A stretch of DNA of 64,000 nt from Capra hircus (lineage: Eukaryota > Chordata > Mammalia > Artiodactyla > Bovidae). The stretch covers positions 12,535,167 through 12,599,166 of the forward strand of contig NW_017189517.1 of NCBI RefSeq assembly GCF_001704415.2, written 5' to 3'. Shown here piece by piece: positions 46,583-58,168 of the stretch (the stretch's first letter is position 1; every line of letters begins with the position of its first letter). Under the pieces are notes generated by a model. It was not told where the DNA came from and did not search any database. It saw only the letters and a program-made list of their open reading frames with translations. Both the position numbers and the translations under genes were made by a program.

Positions 46583-46803
46583 CGCTGATTCTCAGGTGGC
46601 ACTAGTGGTAAAGAACCCGCCTGCCAGTGCAGGAGACGTAAAAGATGGAGGTTTGATCCCTGGGTCAGGAAGATCCCTTGGAAAAGGACATGGAAACACA
46701 CTCCAGTATTCTTGCCTGGAGAATCCCATGGACAGAGGATCCCCAATCAGCAGGCTACAGTCCATAGGGTTGCAAAGAGTCGGACGCAAGTGAAGAGTCT
46801 TAA
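46583..46803 (+). mobile_element. Bov-tA SINE with CA tail
   Basis: Forward copy: 'ctcaggtggcactagtggta', 'ggtttgatccctgggtcagg', BovA core disturbed by a small insertion ('atccccaatcagcaggctac'), then 'gagtcggacgcaagtgaaga'. Confidence 0.9.
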
Positions 46804-46827
46804 TACACACACACACACACACACACA
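46804..46827. repeat. (CA)n microsatellite
   Basis: About 12 CA units forming the tail of the preceding SINE. Confidence 0.95.
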
Positions 46828-47174
46828 AGATATATTTAATTTTGAATTTATATTGTAAGATCATATTTTTCCTTTTACTGAGGGTTGTTTATACATTTTT
46901 TCAAATACAGTGAGCTTGCTAAATGGAACTCAATGGTCTGAAACCCACAATCAATAAGAATTTTATCTGCATTTGGTTATTAGGAGAGATAAAACATGAA
47001 TTTACCAGAGATTATAAGGAAATTTATCCATGTTGTAGCCTAAGGTCAATTCATATTGAAGCCAAACCCCACAGCTTCTATTAACCTTAATAAAAAGTGA
47101 TGCATAGGAATGCTGCCCTTAAGCCATTAAAGGATGTCTAGTAATAAGAGAAATATTTAATTAGGTTTACTTTG

Positions 47175-47452
47175 CTGGGTGTTCATTGGAAGGACTGATG
47201 TTGAAACTGAAACTGCAATACTTTGGCCACCTGATGCGAAGAGCTGACTCATTTGAAAAGACCCTGATGCTGGGAAAGATTGAGGGCAGGAGGAGAAGGG
47301 GACGGCAGAGGATGAGATGGTTGGATGGCATCACCGACTCAATGGACATGGGTTTGGGTGGACTCCGGGAGTTGGTGATGGACAGGGAGGCCTGGCGTGT
47401 TGCTGTTTATGGGGTCACAAAGTCAGACACGACTGAGTGACTGAAGTGAACT
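47175..47452 (+). mobile_element. BovB LINE 3' end, 5'-truncated
   Basis: Forward BovB from 'ctgggtgttcattggaagga' to 'gactgagtgactgaagtgaa'. C-terminal ORF2 blocks (RMRWLDGITDSMD-type) are readable for 80 codons. No clear target-site duplication. Confidence 0.9.
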
Positions 47453-47684
47453 GTATGTTGTTTATTAAGACCAAAATGGGGAAAAAGAACATATATTGAA
47501 AAGATTTTTACCAAAGTGGTTTCTAGTAATGACAATTTTTAAAAAGGGTCACCCAGTGTTTTTATTAATTGAATCTATTTTATGTGAACTATAGATTTTG
47601 TACAATAACATGCTTTAATCTCTTCATAAAACTTATGAGGAAAAGCTATTTCTTCTCATTCATTCATTTTATATGTTAATAATC

Positions 47685-48078
47685 TGTTAGGTAAAAAGAC
47701 GACCAGGACACCAAAAAAGTGTCTAACAGGCTTTTTAATGGCGAAGCGCTACCGGGCGGGGTTCCTGGACCCGAACGAGGCAGGTCGAGGAAGTCCGCAC
47801 CGGGACCATGTTAGAGGCGGCTTATATACGTTCCTTGCGAGGGATGGTCAGGTTAATGGACAGGGGTTTGAATAGGTCGCCAGGCCGAGCTGTTGCGGGC
47901 TAATAGGTCCTTCTACGTGCGTGGCTGGGGAGGGGCGGCTTTAGCTGGCGAAGTGTGCTGTCATTGGTCCCCGGGATCTGGGAGGCTCCTTCCGTTAGGG
48001 AGTTACCCCGCTGGCCGGGGCGGAGGGGGGGGGGGTGAGAAGGGGCGACCCATCATGGCCCCGGGGTCCAGCCTTACA
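47685..48078 (-). mobile_element. Solo LTR of an endogenous retrovirus, 394 bp
   Basis: A GC-rich island in AT-rich DNA. On the minus strand it starts TGTAAGGCTGGACC and ends CTTTTTACCTAACA, i.e. the TG...CA ends of an LTR. On that strand it has a TATATAAG box (plus-strand 47,820-47,829 region) and, about 95 bp further, an ATTAAAAAG polyadenylation signal. This gives U3, R and U5 in the correct order. The flanks TAATC (47680-47684) and TACTC (48079-48083) agree at 4 of 5 bases, as for an integrase-made duplication with one later change. No internal viral genes or second LTR are present, so it is a recombination-derived solo LTR. An 11-G run (48,025-48,035) lies in U3. Family not assigned. Confidence 0.8.
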
Positions 48079-48360
48079 TACTCTACTGCCACATTATTCT
48101 CCTCTTATCCATTAAAAAAAATTTCACACAACCTCTTTTTAGGTACAGTGATAGCTGAGCCTTTGTTTAATCTGCTATCTATACAGAGTGTATTTGTTTA
48201 TGAATGAAAAATCCACTCATTTTCTAAATCTTATCCATTGATAGAAGCTGATGTACAGTTAATTCAGCTGTAATAATATGAATATATTTTAAATACTACT
48301 AAAGTGAGAAAAGCAGTTATTGTAAAGGCATGGCCTTAGTTGTTTGGTGGCATTCTGCTA

Positions 48361-48448
48361 GTTGGTGATGGACAGGGAGGCCTGGCGTGCTGCAATTCAT
48401 GGGGTCGCAAAGAGTCGGACACAATTGAGCGACTGAACTGAACTGAAC
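48361..48448 (+). mobile_element. BovB LINE 3' tip, 88 bp
   Basis: Severely 5'-truncated forward BovB: 'gttggtgatggacagggagg', 'cctggcgtgctgcaattcat', then 'gagcgactgaactgaactga'. Near-consensus sequence, so a recent insertion. Confidence 0.9.
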
Positions 48449-50864
48449 GCTTGTACCGCTAGCATTATGAAGGCAAGCCACTATGCTTGCAATTCTATTT
48501 GCTGCCATTAGGTGGTGCCGGTTTGTAAATTTAACCTTCTGGGCTTCCAGTGCATGAATAACAATGACCATGAGTTTATAGTAAACGTGTGGATCAGATA
48601 TTTTCAGTGAAAATTAATTAGTTATTAAATTGTTCAATATAAATATTTAGTCAGGCACTAATTATAGACAGGTCGATACACCACTTTAAATAATATTTAA
48701 AGAAATGAAAGTACTTAATTATGAGTACCTTTATCCCATCAGACTCTATTATTAATAACCTCACATGCTTTCTTTTTTTTCCTTCAGGGAGAATTTTTCT
48801 CTTCCTTTTAACTTTGTATTTTAAGAAGCTTTAGGCTATACACCTTTATACAGCTTCTTGTAGGCTTTCTGCTATAGCTGTCTCTTCTGCTGACCTAGTT
48901 AATTGCTTTTGCTGCTAGTTCTAATCACTCTAAATGACTAAGTCTGGTTTCTTTAGGTCGGGTGAAGTATTATTTCTTGGTATTTTTTATATAGAAAAGA
49001 AGCATGTCATGCATTCAGTACAATTACTCACTAGGTTTAGCTCCTTTATAGCCAGCAGTTACAACATTCTACGCCTTACCTCAATAACACACACACACAC
49101 ATACACGCAGCCCAAGTGCGTGCACCTTTTCCTCTCTTCATGCACTGGTTTCCAGCAATATAATATACACATGTAGATAAGTGCCTGTATCTTCTTTTGG
49201 TCTCAGAAAATCCTGTGGTGGTCTCATTTCCCCCAGCTAACTGCCAGCCGCTGTCATGAATTCTAACTCCTCCTTTCCTGTGGACTTTGATGCTTGTATT
49301 GTTTTGAAAGCTAATTTGCATCAAATAGTAAAGATTATCTATTAACTTCCCTAGCAAGTTCCTGGCAGTTTTATAGTCTGCTTTGTAGAAAGAGGCCAGT
49401 ACTCTATTTCTTTTGAACTTTTGAAAGCATTTGTTTCAACTTCCCTTGCAATAAAAAGAATGGTATTAAGTAGAGACACAGTGGCTTCAGTTCTTATGAT
49501 CCCATGTATTCTCATGTGTGAAAATCAAGAGTTTAAATATGAAGAGAAAAGACAAGAGAGAATGACACTGATAGAGGAAGAGAAGGAAGGGGAGACTGAG
49601 ACACACATACACACACAGACCGAGAAGGAAAGAAAGAGAGAGATTAAAACTCCTCCAAGATGTAGAACAAAGTATTCAATTCTGATCCTTAGAACTGAGC
49701 TCTTGTGCTGGCTGTGTCACTAACTTTCTTGTAACTGTCACCAAGTGATTTATCATTTATAGTCCTGTTATCTTGTCAGGAAAATGAGGGAATTGGCCTG
49801 TAGATCATCATTGCCCACGCTGTGAGTCTGTGACTTGTGCTCATATTAAAGCAAAAATGTGGGGAATGTATCTTAGCTTCAGATCTGCTTGAGTTCATGA
49901 CTAAACAACTCAACTACCAATATAAGGCACAGATTTTTGTGTGTCTTATTTTATGTGCCTTCATTTTTATAATGAAGATGTATAGGTTCCCTCATTCTCC
50001 TTTCCTTTCCTTTATTTCCTGGACCTGCTGCTATCAAGGCAGTGCTTTGCATTTGGGAGACATTGGTAGATATAACACTTTCATATTCACACTAAAGGAA
50101 AACAGGAACCCTGGAGTGCGTATTTCTTTCATTCACATAGACACAGTCATTCTGATTTAGAAGAAATATTACCTTTGGATAAGCGAGAGTATTCTAAGAG
50201 GACACAGCTTGTCTCTGTATTTCTAGAGTTTGTGGTTATAAAACAAAGGACATTCAGAACTTAATCGTATGCTACCTCTAATAATTTAGAGAGGTAAGGT
50301 TATCTCCCCAAATAGATTATAAACTACTTGAGGGAAGGGAATCTATCTTAAATATATTTTTTGCTACTCAAAGACCAAATGTAATGCTATGCATATAGCC
50401 TACAAGTTAGCAATGTACTTCCTATCTGATAAAAAGTTACTGGCTTAATGGCGTCTTAGCTTAGTACAGCGATTTTGATGTTTCTAATGCAACTTCCAAT
50501 GCAATGTGATAGAAACCCAGTGCAGAAGAGCAAGCGCATCACCTAGTGACGCAGGTCAATGCACTGTTGAACAGCCCAGTCTCTGAGCTGGCTCTTCACT
50601 GTGCTGAGCTAACATGTGCATCTCCACACTCTCTATTTTCACCCCTAGATCCATCTGGAAAAAAGAAAACAAGTCAGCTTCTTGCCTTTATATTTGCTTG
50701 TTTATCTGCAGAGTTCCTCATTTCTTAAGTGTTTGTATAAGGAAGTTGATGGCTTCAGAGTAAATTCACAGCAAAACACTAAAAAAAATGTTGAGTCATT
50801 GTAGTCATGGGATGAGGTTTGTCAGATTCCTATTTCCATATTGAACAAGACAAGTCTGATGATT
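48449..50864. other. Single-copy DNA, no gene recognised
   Basis: 2.4 kb without a young retroposon. A short CA run lies at 49,086-49,106 and a purine-rich GA/CA stretch at about 49,535-49,645. The 100-codon frames near 49.4-50.2 kb show no family features and are partly low complexity. Confidence 0.4.
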
Positions 50865-51090
50865 TATTTCAGAAGCTCTTTTTAGTGCCAAGCACTGTCC
50901 AGAGTACTTTGTAAATATTAATATTAACACATTTTAATCTGCAAACCAACCCTGTGAGATTGATAGTCATTAGCACCATTTTATGGTTGGGGAACCTGAA
51001 GTACAGATGACTTAGATAAGTCGTCCAAGGTCTTTCAACTGGGAGGCAAGAGGTGAGATTGTGAACAAGGACTTCTTGTTTCAAAATTCT
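50865..51090 (-). repeat. MIR SINE
   Basis: Reverse MIR: 'agtgccaagcactgtccaga', 'ttaacacattttaatctgca', 'ccctgtgagattgatagtca', then 'acctgaagtacagatgactt' and 'aactgggaggcaagaggtga'. Confidence 0.72.
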
Positions 51091-52213
51091 ATGTCAACCA
51101 CTATGCTGTGGTAGGTTTTATTTTTTAATTTTTTAAGTTGAGTCATTTCATTTTTTTCTCTTTTTTGTTCTCATAAGTACCTAGTTGTTTAAAGTTTTCC
51201 GATTTTTCATGAGACTTTATTCAAGTTTTCTTTATAAGGTCTGAAAAAGGTTCTGCTTAAAGATCTGGAAAAATTCTGCTTCCATTTATTCTGTTCGTTT
51301 TTGCCACCTTGAAGCACTATACCTTTATTTTGATCATATAAAACTTTTTCCTTTTTAATTAACTGATGTGCTAATATCTAGTTAAGTTCTACTTCAGTCT
51401 CTAGGGATACTGTTACATCAGCTCTGTTTTCTGCCCCTAGGGGAGCTCTTTATTTTATTTTTTTCCATGTAAGTCCTTTGTTCTCTCCCACACTGAATTT
51501 ATTTAAATGTTTGCTTTGACTCAAGTCAAACCTAAACATCAAATTAATACCATAATTTGCTCATTTATACATTTTTTCACTTTCTTTAAATGCCTAACAA
51601 CCAGCCTACCATGTCTGAAACAAGTTCTATGTCATCATCCTGAATCTTGGATTTATGGAGTGTCTCCCTCACACCAGGGATTTTCACGTCTGTCATATGA
51701 TTGAATTCTACTAGGAAACTGAGATGATGAGGTTGAATATCTCGACCAAGGATCAAATCCAAGTCTTTGTGATTCTAAAGCTCATTCTATATGCTACAGA
51801 ACTGACCTTTTCATTTTCCTGGGACTTAGTTTTCTCATCTGTGCAATGAAAACAAATGGATTGAGAGCCTATTAAGTTTCAGGTACCAGGCTAGGTCCTG
51901 TGCAAAAGTGGTTCACAGAAATAGTTGCACAGCTATCATATAACAGGCTCATGATGAAGAGTTCTGTTTGAGAACTGTTTGATGCCTTCTGCTTGGTGTA
52001 GGTGAGAAGCTGCCCCCTGAGAAACAAGTGAGATTTCTCCATTTCTATGGAAGCACATTCTACAATTCTATTCTGCCTTAAAATATATACATTAATAAAA
52101 TCATGTTGTACCCTTCTTTCTATAAACAGGCTTATTAAGTGTGTGGCATCACAATTGTAGTTTGCTAGAGTATTAAAGTCCATGAGAGCGAGCTCAGCTC
52201 CCTCTGTGATAAC
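51091..52213. other. Single-copy DNA with a possible MIR piece
   Basis: No gene recognised. About 51,695-51,800 ('tctactaggaaactgagatg', 'aaggatcaaatccaagtctt') resembles the tRNA-proximal half of a reverse MIR. Confidence 0.4.
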
Positions 52214-52362
52214 CTAGATGGGTGGGATTGGGGGGATGGAGGTTTAAGAGGGAGGGGGTATTTGTATTCATATGGCCAATTCATTTTGTTGTACAGTAGA
52301 AACTACCACAATATTGTGAAGCGATTACACTCCAGTAAAAAATTTTAAATGAAACATAAAAA
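52214..52362 (+). mobile_element. L1 3' UTR end fragment
   Basis: 'gaggtttaagagggaggggg', 'ttttgttgtacagtagaaac', 'taccacaatattgtgaagcg' and 'attacactccagtaaaaaat' form the 3' terminus of ruminant L1s, followed by an A-rich tail at about 52,355-52,365. Confidence 0.78.
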
Positions 52363-53029
52363 AAAGTCTATAAGAAGAGGAACCCTATCCAGTGCCTTGT
52401 AAATAGTACCTAAAAGATATTTCGAGGATAAATAAAGGGAAAAAATAATTTTTGTAAATATATGCATTATTGCACACAATGGACAATTCAAAGATTTTTT
52501 TTTTAATGAGCACTATGTTTTGTATACTGCCACCTTTATTGTATAGTTTTCAGCTTAGCATTTATTGAGAATCTAGTTGCTCCAAGTACTGTGCCAGGAG
52601 AGGTAACATTAAACATACTTACATTTCTGGCAGTGTTAGCATTATTCTTTTATTCTTGAGTGCAGTTATAGAATCTAGAATGTTTTAATAGAATGGTGGA
52701 AATGGAAGTCATCTTGTAGTGAGTGCAAGAATGACTGGGAGTGAGGAAGAGGAAGTATCAGCCTTCTAGCAATGAAGGCTTAGGAAGTCTTCCTTGAGAC
52801 AGACACAGAGCTGAACTGTAGAAAAGTCACATGGATATTTGTAGGAGGATGCCTGAGGAACATGGTCACACATGGAGTGAGTGAATTCCTAAGGATATTA
52901 TAGTTTGGCCTGTTAGTAACCTTGTGGGCCTTAACATAAGTCATAAGTTATTTTTAAATGAAAGGTATGTAACATCTGAATTCCTAAAATCATGTCATCT
53001 ATCCATTAAGATTATCATTTCCAAATTTG
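52363..53029. other. Single-copy DNA left of the duplicated block
   Basis: No gene seen. A MIR/L2-like fragment may lie near 52,555-52,605. This stretch is not repeated after the N gap, so the duplication starts at 53,030. Confidence 0.4.
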
Positions 53030-53139
53030 TTTAAATTTGAAAATAAAATGCAAACATGAGGAGCTGTGACTTATCCATGTTTATACCCTTGACATCTAGT
53101 TATATATAACCAAAGTTAATCCTTAATAAATGTTTGAGA

Positions 53140-53450
53140 TTTCCCTGGTGGCGCAATGGATGGGAAGCCCCCACCACTGTAGGGAACACAGGTTCAATCT
53201 TTGGTCTGGGAAGATCACACATGCCAAGGAACAACTTAGCCCATGCTCCACAACTACTGAGTCTGTGCTCTAGAGCCCTTGAGCCTCAACTACAGAAGCC
53301 CACATGCTGTAACTACTGAAGCCTGTGTGCCTAGAGCCCATGCTCTGCAACAAGAGAAATCACGCAATGAGAGGCCCACCTCACCACAACTAGAGAAAGT
53401 CCATGTCCAGCAACGAAGACCCAGCACAGCCAAAAAGAAATACAAATAAT
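53140..53450 (+). mobile_element. CHR-type SINE (copy A) with near-perfect target-site duplication
   Basis: 'tttccctggtggcgcaatgg' head, 'ggttcaatctttggtctggg', then two related 'cacaactactgagtctgtg'-type units and a 'gaagacccagcacagccaaa' end. Flanks aatgtttgaga (53129-53139) and aatgtgtgaga (53451-53461) differ at one base. Confidence 0.9.
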
Positions 53451-53875
53451 AATGTGTGAGAATGTATTTATGAGAGCGATTATGGTGAACTACGATCAAT
53501 ATGTATTCAGTAATTGGACATGAGCCATCTACCCTCAGTGGCTTAGAGTCCTTCATTTACTTGCCTGAAGCTAGACTTGATCTTTCAGGATTATTTGCAA
53601 CTCCAGCATTCTTAAAGTCTTTATCCCTTGGTGAAAGAATCTTTTTTGACTTTTGACAAAACTAATAACGCAAGTTGTATTGTTTTGGTGATTACTTATT
53701 GGAAAATTGTTTTCTTCCTTGAGGCTTGAATGATTTTAGTGGAACAAGTACAAGTGATGATATCATCCATATTTAGACACTGGGAATTTAAGCTCAGTTT
53801 TATGTCAGTGTAAATTGATGTAAATTGAAGAAGTTTCTATTCTGCTGAGAACCTTTATGCTCTTTTGTGACATAT

Positions 53876-54052
53876 GTGTGTTAGTCGCTCAGTCGTGTCT
53901 GACCCTTTGCAACCCCCATGGACTGTAGCCTGCCAGGCTCCTCTGTCTGTGGAGTTATTCAGGCAAGAATACTGGAGTGGGTTGCCATTTCCTTCTCCAG
54001 GGGATCTTTCTGACCCAGGGATCAAACCCCAGTCTCCTGCATTGCAGGCAAG
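53876..54052 (-). mobile_element. Bov-tA SINE (copy A), head lost
   Basis: Reverse copy from 'gtgttagtcgctcagtcgtg' through the BovA core to 'agtctcctgcattgcaggca', ending before the tRNA-like A box. Confidence 0.9.
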
Positions 54053-55975
54053 TACTGTTATTTAAAATAGAATCGAGGCATTTTGATTTCCTTCATTGAT
54101 ATCTTGAATTATATGGCAGTTCAGTTTAGTCATTTTAGTCATGCAGTACTTGGTGACGTAGATGATATCATGTTAACCTAATTTCCTTATCATTCATGTA
54201 AGATATGCTCACATGATTTTAAATTGATGAACACAATGTGGTAACTGCAGTATAGAATTTTATTCATTTTAATGAGATTCCATTCACCTGAGTATAAATG
54301 TAAATACTCTATTTAATTCAATGTTTAAGCAATTACTCCCTCTCTTCCTCCTCCTCCATTTTTGCTTGGCCATTTAAACTGAGTTGATTTTTGAATGATT
54401 CTTATCTATAGTCATTAATAGTTTCTTATTTTCCATATATGTTGGTGCTTACCTTAGTGAACAGAGTTCCTTGTTGGTCTGATTTCACCATTTCCTTAAG
54501 TTTTATTTTCAAATCCTGCTTTCTTTTCAGGCTCTTACTCAGATCACGTCCTGAAATCTTCATGTAGAAAAATCATTTTTATTTTGCCTTCTCCTTTTGA
54601 TTTACATACTCCAGGTTTTGATATAGCAAGTTTACAAATTATCACAGAGAGAGGAGATTTAAAAGGTGCTGGCTACTTTGCTGTAGTATTATAGCGTCAC
54701 AGTTTTTTCATAATTTGTCCATCTTGGTTCAGAGTTTTCACTTTGATTCAAAAAGCCATTTTTTTAATAGAAAATTTTATTATAGGGGGAGGGATTTAGT
54801 ATGCCCAAAGGCTTTTATGCTTCCCTTCTGCCAGCTGGATGCCAGATTTCTGGACCACATGTTCATTTGAATAGGTGATTTTAAACCCAATGTGTCAAGC
54901 ATTTTCTAACTTATTTACCGGACATGCATGAAAAGATATATTCAAAAAATTTTAAGCAATTCAGGATCCTCTAGCTTCCATGGATAGGCAGTAATGAGCT
55001 TTCATATTGTAATTACAGGAAGCTGGGAAGAAAATTGAAAAACTGGTGTTTTTTAGATTAGAATCAATGACTCTATTACTGTGACATCTGAGAGCTTTAA
55101 ATATTGAAAAACTCAGCACCGCTATTTGGTGACAAGTCTGGAACTGAGATTTGTGACAGATTTTGTTTTGAAAACTAGACTTTTAATATTGCTATTTAAT
55201 ATTATCTACTTCATAGAATATTGGGGATGATTCAATGAAATAATAAATATAAAACTCTTAAACAGTGTTTGGCACAAAATAGAGCTCCATAAGTGTTAAC
55301 ATCTAGAAATACCAGTTGTTTAATAACTAAGATACCACTTTAGAATACATCTTAAAGTCTGCTCAGCGAAACACTTATCCTTCTCATTGTGTTTTAGTGG
55401 TTATTTTGTGAACCCTAAACACACTCTTGGAATTTTTTACTCAATAAAATTTCTAGTATCTCAATTGATTTGAAATTGATATAGAGAATATTTTTTAATG
55501 GAGTAATTGGTATATTTATTCTGACCACAGAGGACAGAAGGAGAAATGGACTCATAGACAGAACTAGGAAAAGAGAAACCAAAACCAAACACTGGGTTAG
55601 CAGGAGGAATATGCCAGATTGTATGTTTTGGCTAGCAAATAGGCCTGTGGCCAGGAGGGTCAGATGGTTATAAGCATGTGCGCTCAGTCTGATTCTAAAA
55701 AGGTTATAAAAATTAAAGAAGACAAGGTAGACCATAGTAGGAAAGTAGAGGTCTAAAGTTTTGTCTACAGTAGAGAGGCAGTTTAGACCAAAATCATGTT
55801 TGCAAAGTGGTTTTCTCTGAAACTGAAAGAGGGTGTTGAGGCAGTTGCATTGAAATTAATGGAAGACACAGGCCCACTGGGTCAATAAGTCCTTATAATA
55901 TTAGTGCCCAAGGGACTACCTTTTCCCAGGGATTCAGAGCTTCAGAGAGCACTGTTCTGGTGTTGCAGTTCAGTT
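54053..55975. other. Single-copy DNA in copy A, no gene recognised
   Basis: AT-rich. 'attatctacttcatagaata' to 'agagctccataagtgttaac' (about 55,201-55,301) resembles the 3' half of a forward MIR. No exon seen. The same sequence recurs at about 60,544-62,447. Confidence 0.45.
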
Positions 55976-58168
55976 CAGTTCAGTCTCTCAGTCGTGTCGA
56001 CTCTCTTGCAACCCCATGAATTGCAGCATGCCAGGCCTCCCTGTTCATCACCATCTCCCAGAGTTCACTCAGACTCACGTCCATCGAGTCCGTGATGCCA
56101 TCCAGCAATCTCATCCTCGGTCATCCCCTTCTCCTCCTGCCCCAATCCCTCCAGCATCAGACTCTTTTCCAATGAGTGAACTCTTCACATGAGATGGCCA
56201 AAGCACTGGAGTTTCACTTTAGCATCATTCCTTCCAAAGAACACCCAGGGCTGATCTCCTTCAGAATGGACTGGTTGGATCTCCTTGCAGTCCAAGGGAC
56301 TCTCAAGAGTCTTCTCCAACACCACAGTTCAAAAGCATCAATTCTTCGGCGCTCAGCCTTTCTTCACAGTCCAACTCTCACATCCATACATGACCACTAG
56401 GAAAAACCATAGCCTTGACTAGAGGGACCTTAGTCGGGCAAAGTAATGTCTCTGCTTTTTGAATATGCTATCTAGGTTGGTCATAACTTTCCTTCCAAGG
56501 AGTAAGTGTCTTTTAATTTCATGGCTGCAGTCACCATCTGCAGTGATTTTTGGAGCCCCCAAAAATAAAGTTTGACACTGTTTCCACTGTTTCCCCATCT
56601 ATTTGCCATGAAGTGATGGACCGGATGCCATGATCTTCGTTTTCTGAATGTTGAGCTTTAAGCCAACTTTTTCACTCTCTTTCACTTTCATCAAGAGGCT
56701 TTTTAGCTTCCTCTTCACTTTCTGCCATAAGGGTGGTGTCATCTGCATATCTGAGGTTATTGATATTTTCCCGGCAATCTTGATTCCAGCTTGTGTTTCT
56801 TCCATTCCGGTGTTTGTCATGATGTACTGTGGATACAAGTTAAAGCAGGGTGACAATATACAGCCTTGACATACTCTTTTCCTATTTGGAACCAGTCTGT
56901 TGTTCCATGTCCAGTTCTAACTGTTGCTTCCTGACCTGCATACAGATTTCTCAAGAGGCAGGTCAGGTGGTCTGGTATTCCCAACTCTCTCAGAGTTTTC
57001 CACAGTTTATTGTGATCCACACAGTCAAAGGCTTTGGCATAGTCAATAAAGCAGAAATGGATGTTTTTCTGGAACTCTCTTGCTTTTACCATGATCCAGC
57101 GGATGTTGGCTATTTGATCTCTGGTTCCTCTGCCTTTTCTAAAACCAGCTGGAACATCAGGAAGTTCACGGTTCACGTATTGCTGAAGCCTGGCTTGGAG
57201 AATGTTGAGCATTACTTTACTAGCATGTGAGATGAGTGCAATTGTGCGGTAGTTTGAGCATTCTTTGGCATTGCCTTTCTTTGGGATTGGAATGAAAACT
57301 GACCTTTTGCACTGCTGTGCCACTGCTGAGTTTTCCAAATTTGCTGGCATATTGAGTGCAGCACTTTCACAGCATCATCTTTCAGGATTTGAAAAAGCTC
57401 AACTGGAATTCCATCACCTCACTAGCTTTGTTTGTAGTGATGCTTTCTAAGGCCCACTTGACTTCACTTTCCAAGATGTCTGCCTCTAGATTAGTGATCA
57501 CACCATCATGATTATCTGTGTCATGAGATCTTTGTTGTACAATTCTTCTGTGTATTCTTGCACCTCTTCTTAATATCTTCTGCTTCTGTTAGGTCCAGAC
57601 CATTTCTGTCCTTTATCGAGCCCATCTTTGCATGAAATGTTCCCTTGGTATCTCTAATTTTCTTGAAGAGATCTCTAGTCTTTCCATTCTGTTGTTTTCC
57701 TGTATTCTTTGCAGTGATCACTGAAGAAGGCTTTCTTATCTCTCCTTGCTATTCTTTGGAACTCTGCATTCAGATGCTTATATCTTTCCTTTTCTCCTTT
57801 GCTTTTCGCCTCTCTTCTTTTCACAGCTATTTGTAAGGCCTGCCCAGACAGCCATTTTGCTCTTTTGCATTTCTTTTCCGTGGGGATGGTCTTGATCCCT
57901 GTCTTCTGTACAATGTCACTAACCTCATTCCATAGTTCATCAGGCACTCTATCATATCTAGCCCTTAAATCTATTTCTCACTTCCACTGTATAATCATAA
58001 AGGATTTGATTTAGGTCATACCTGAATGGTCTAGCGTTTTCCCTACTTTCTTCAATTTAAGTCTGAATTTGGTAATGAGTTCATGATCTGAGCCACAGTC
58101 AGCTCCTGGTCTTGTTTTTGTTGACTGTATAGAGCTTCTCCATCTTTGGCTGCAAAGAATATAATCAG
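55976..58168 (-). mobile_element. BovB LINE, 5'-truncated (copy A and beyond)
   Basis: Reverse BovB from its CAGTTCAGTTCAGTTCAG tail through the ORF2 C-terminus, RT, linker and the end of the endonuclease domain (up to 'ggctgcaaagaatataatca'). It stops where a plus-strand BovB begins. The frame is cut by many single-base indels, several of which are absent in copy B. Only the part up to 57,513 is also present in copy B within this window. Confidence 0.93.
56817..57350 (-). pseudogene. BovB RT remnant in copy A
   Basis: 177 codons: 'RSVFIPIPKKGNAKECSNYR', 'RKGRGTRDQIANIRWIM', motif A FCFIDYAKAFDCVDHNKL with the catalytic Asp present (GAC codon at 57,042-57,044 on the minus strand), then 'LLRNLYAGQEATVRTGHGTT'. 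The frame shifts before the YADD box, which falls in another frame near 56.74 kb. Confidence 0.88.

Larger units (their letters stand above)
53030..57513 (+). repeat. Duplicated block, copy A (4.48 kb)
   Basis: This block reappears in the same orientation at 59,519-64,000. It includes the CHR SINE, the Bov-tA SINE, about 1.9 kb of single-copy DNA and the 3' two-thirds of a BovB. In the non-BovB part the differences between copies are nearly all one- or two-base indels in homopolymers or short repeats, with almost no substitutions. That is the pattern of uncorrected long-read consensus rather than evolutionary divergence. Copy A has more frame-breaking indels in its BovB than copy B. Confidence 0.95.

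Noticed and set aside
1634..46803. tRNA-Glu-like A/B boxes at many places
   Set aside because: They belong to the tRNA-derived heads of SINEs and CHR elements, lack a full cloverleaf, and are not tRNA genes.
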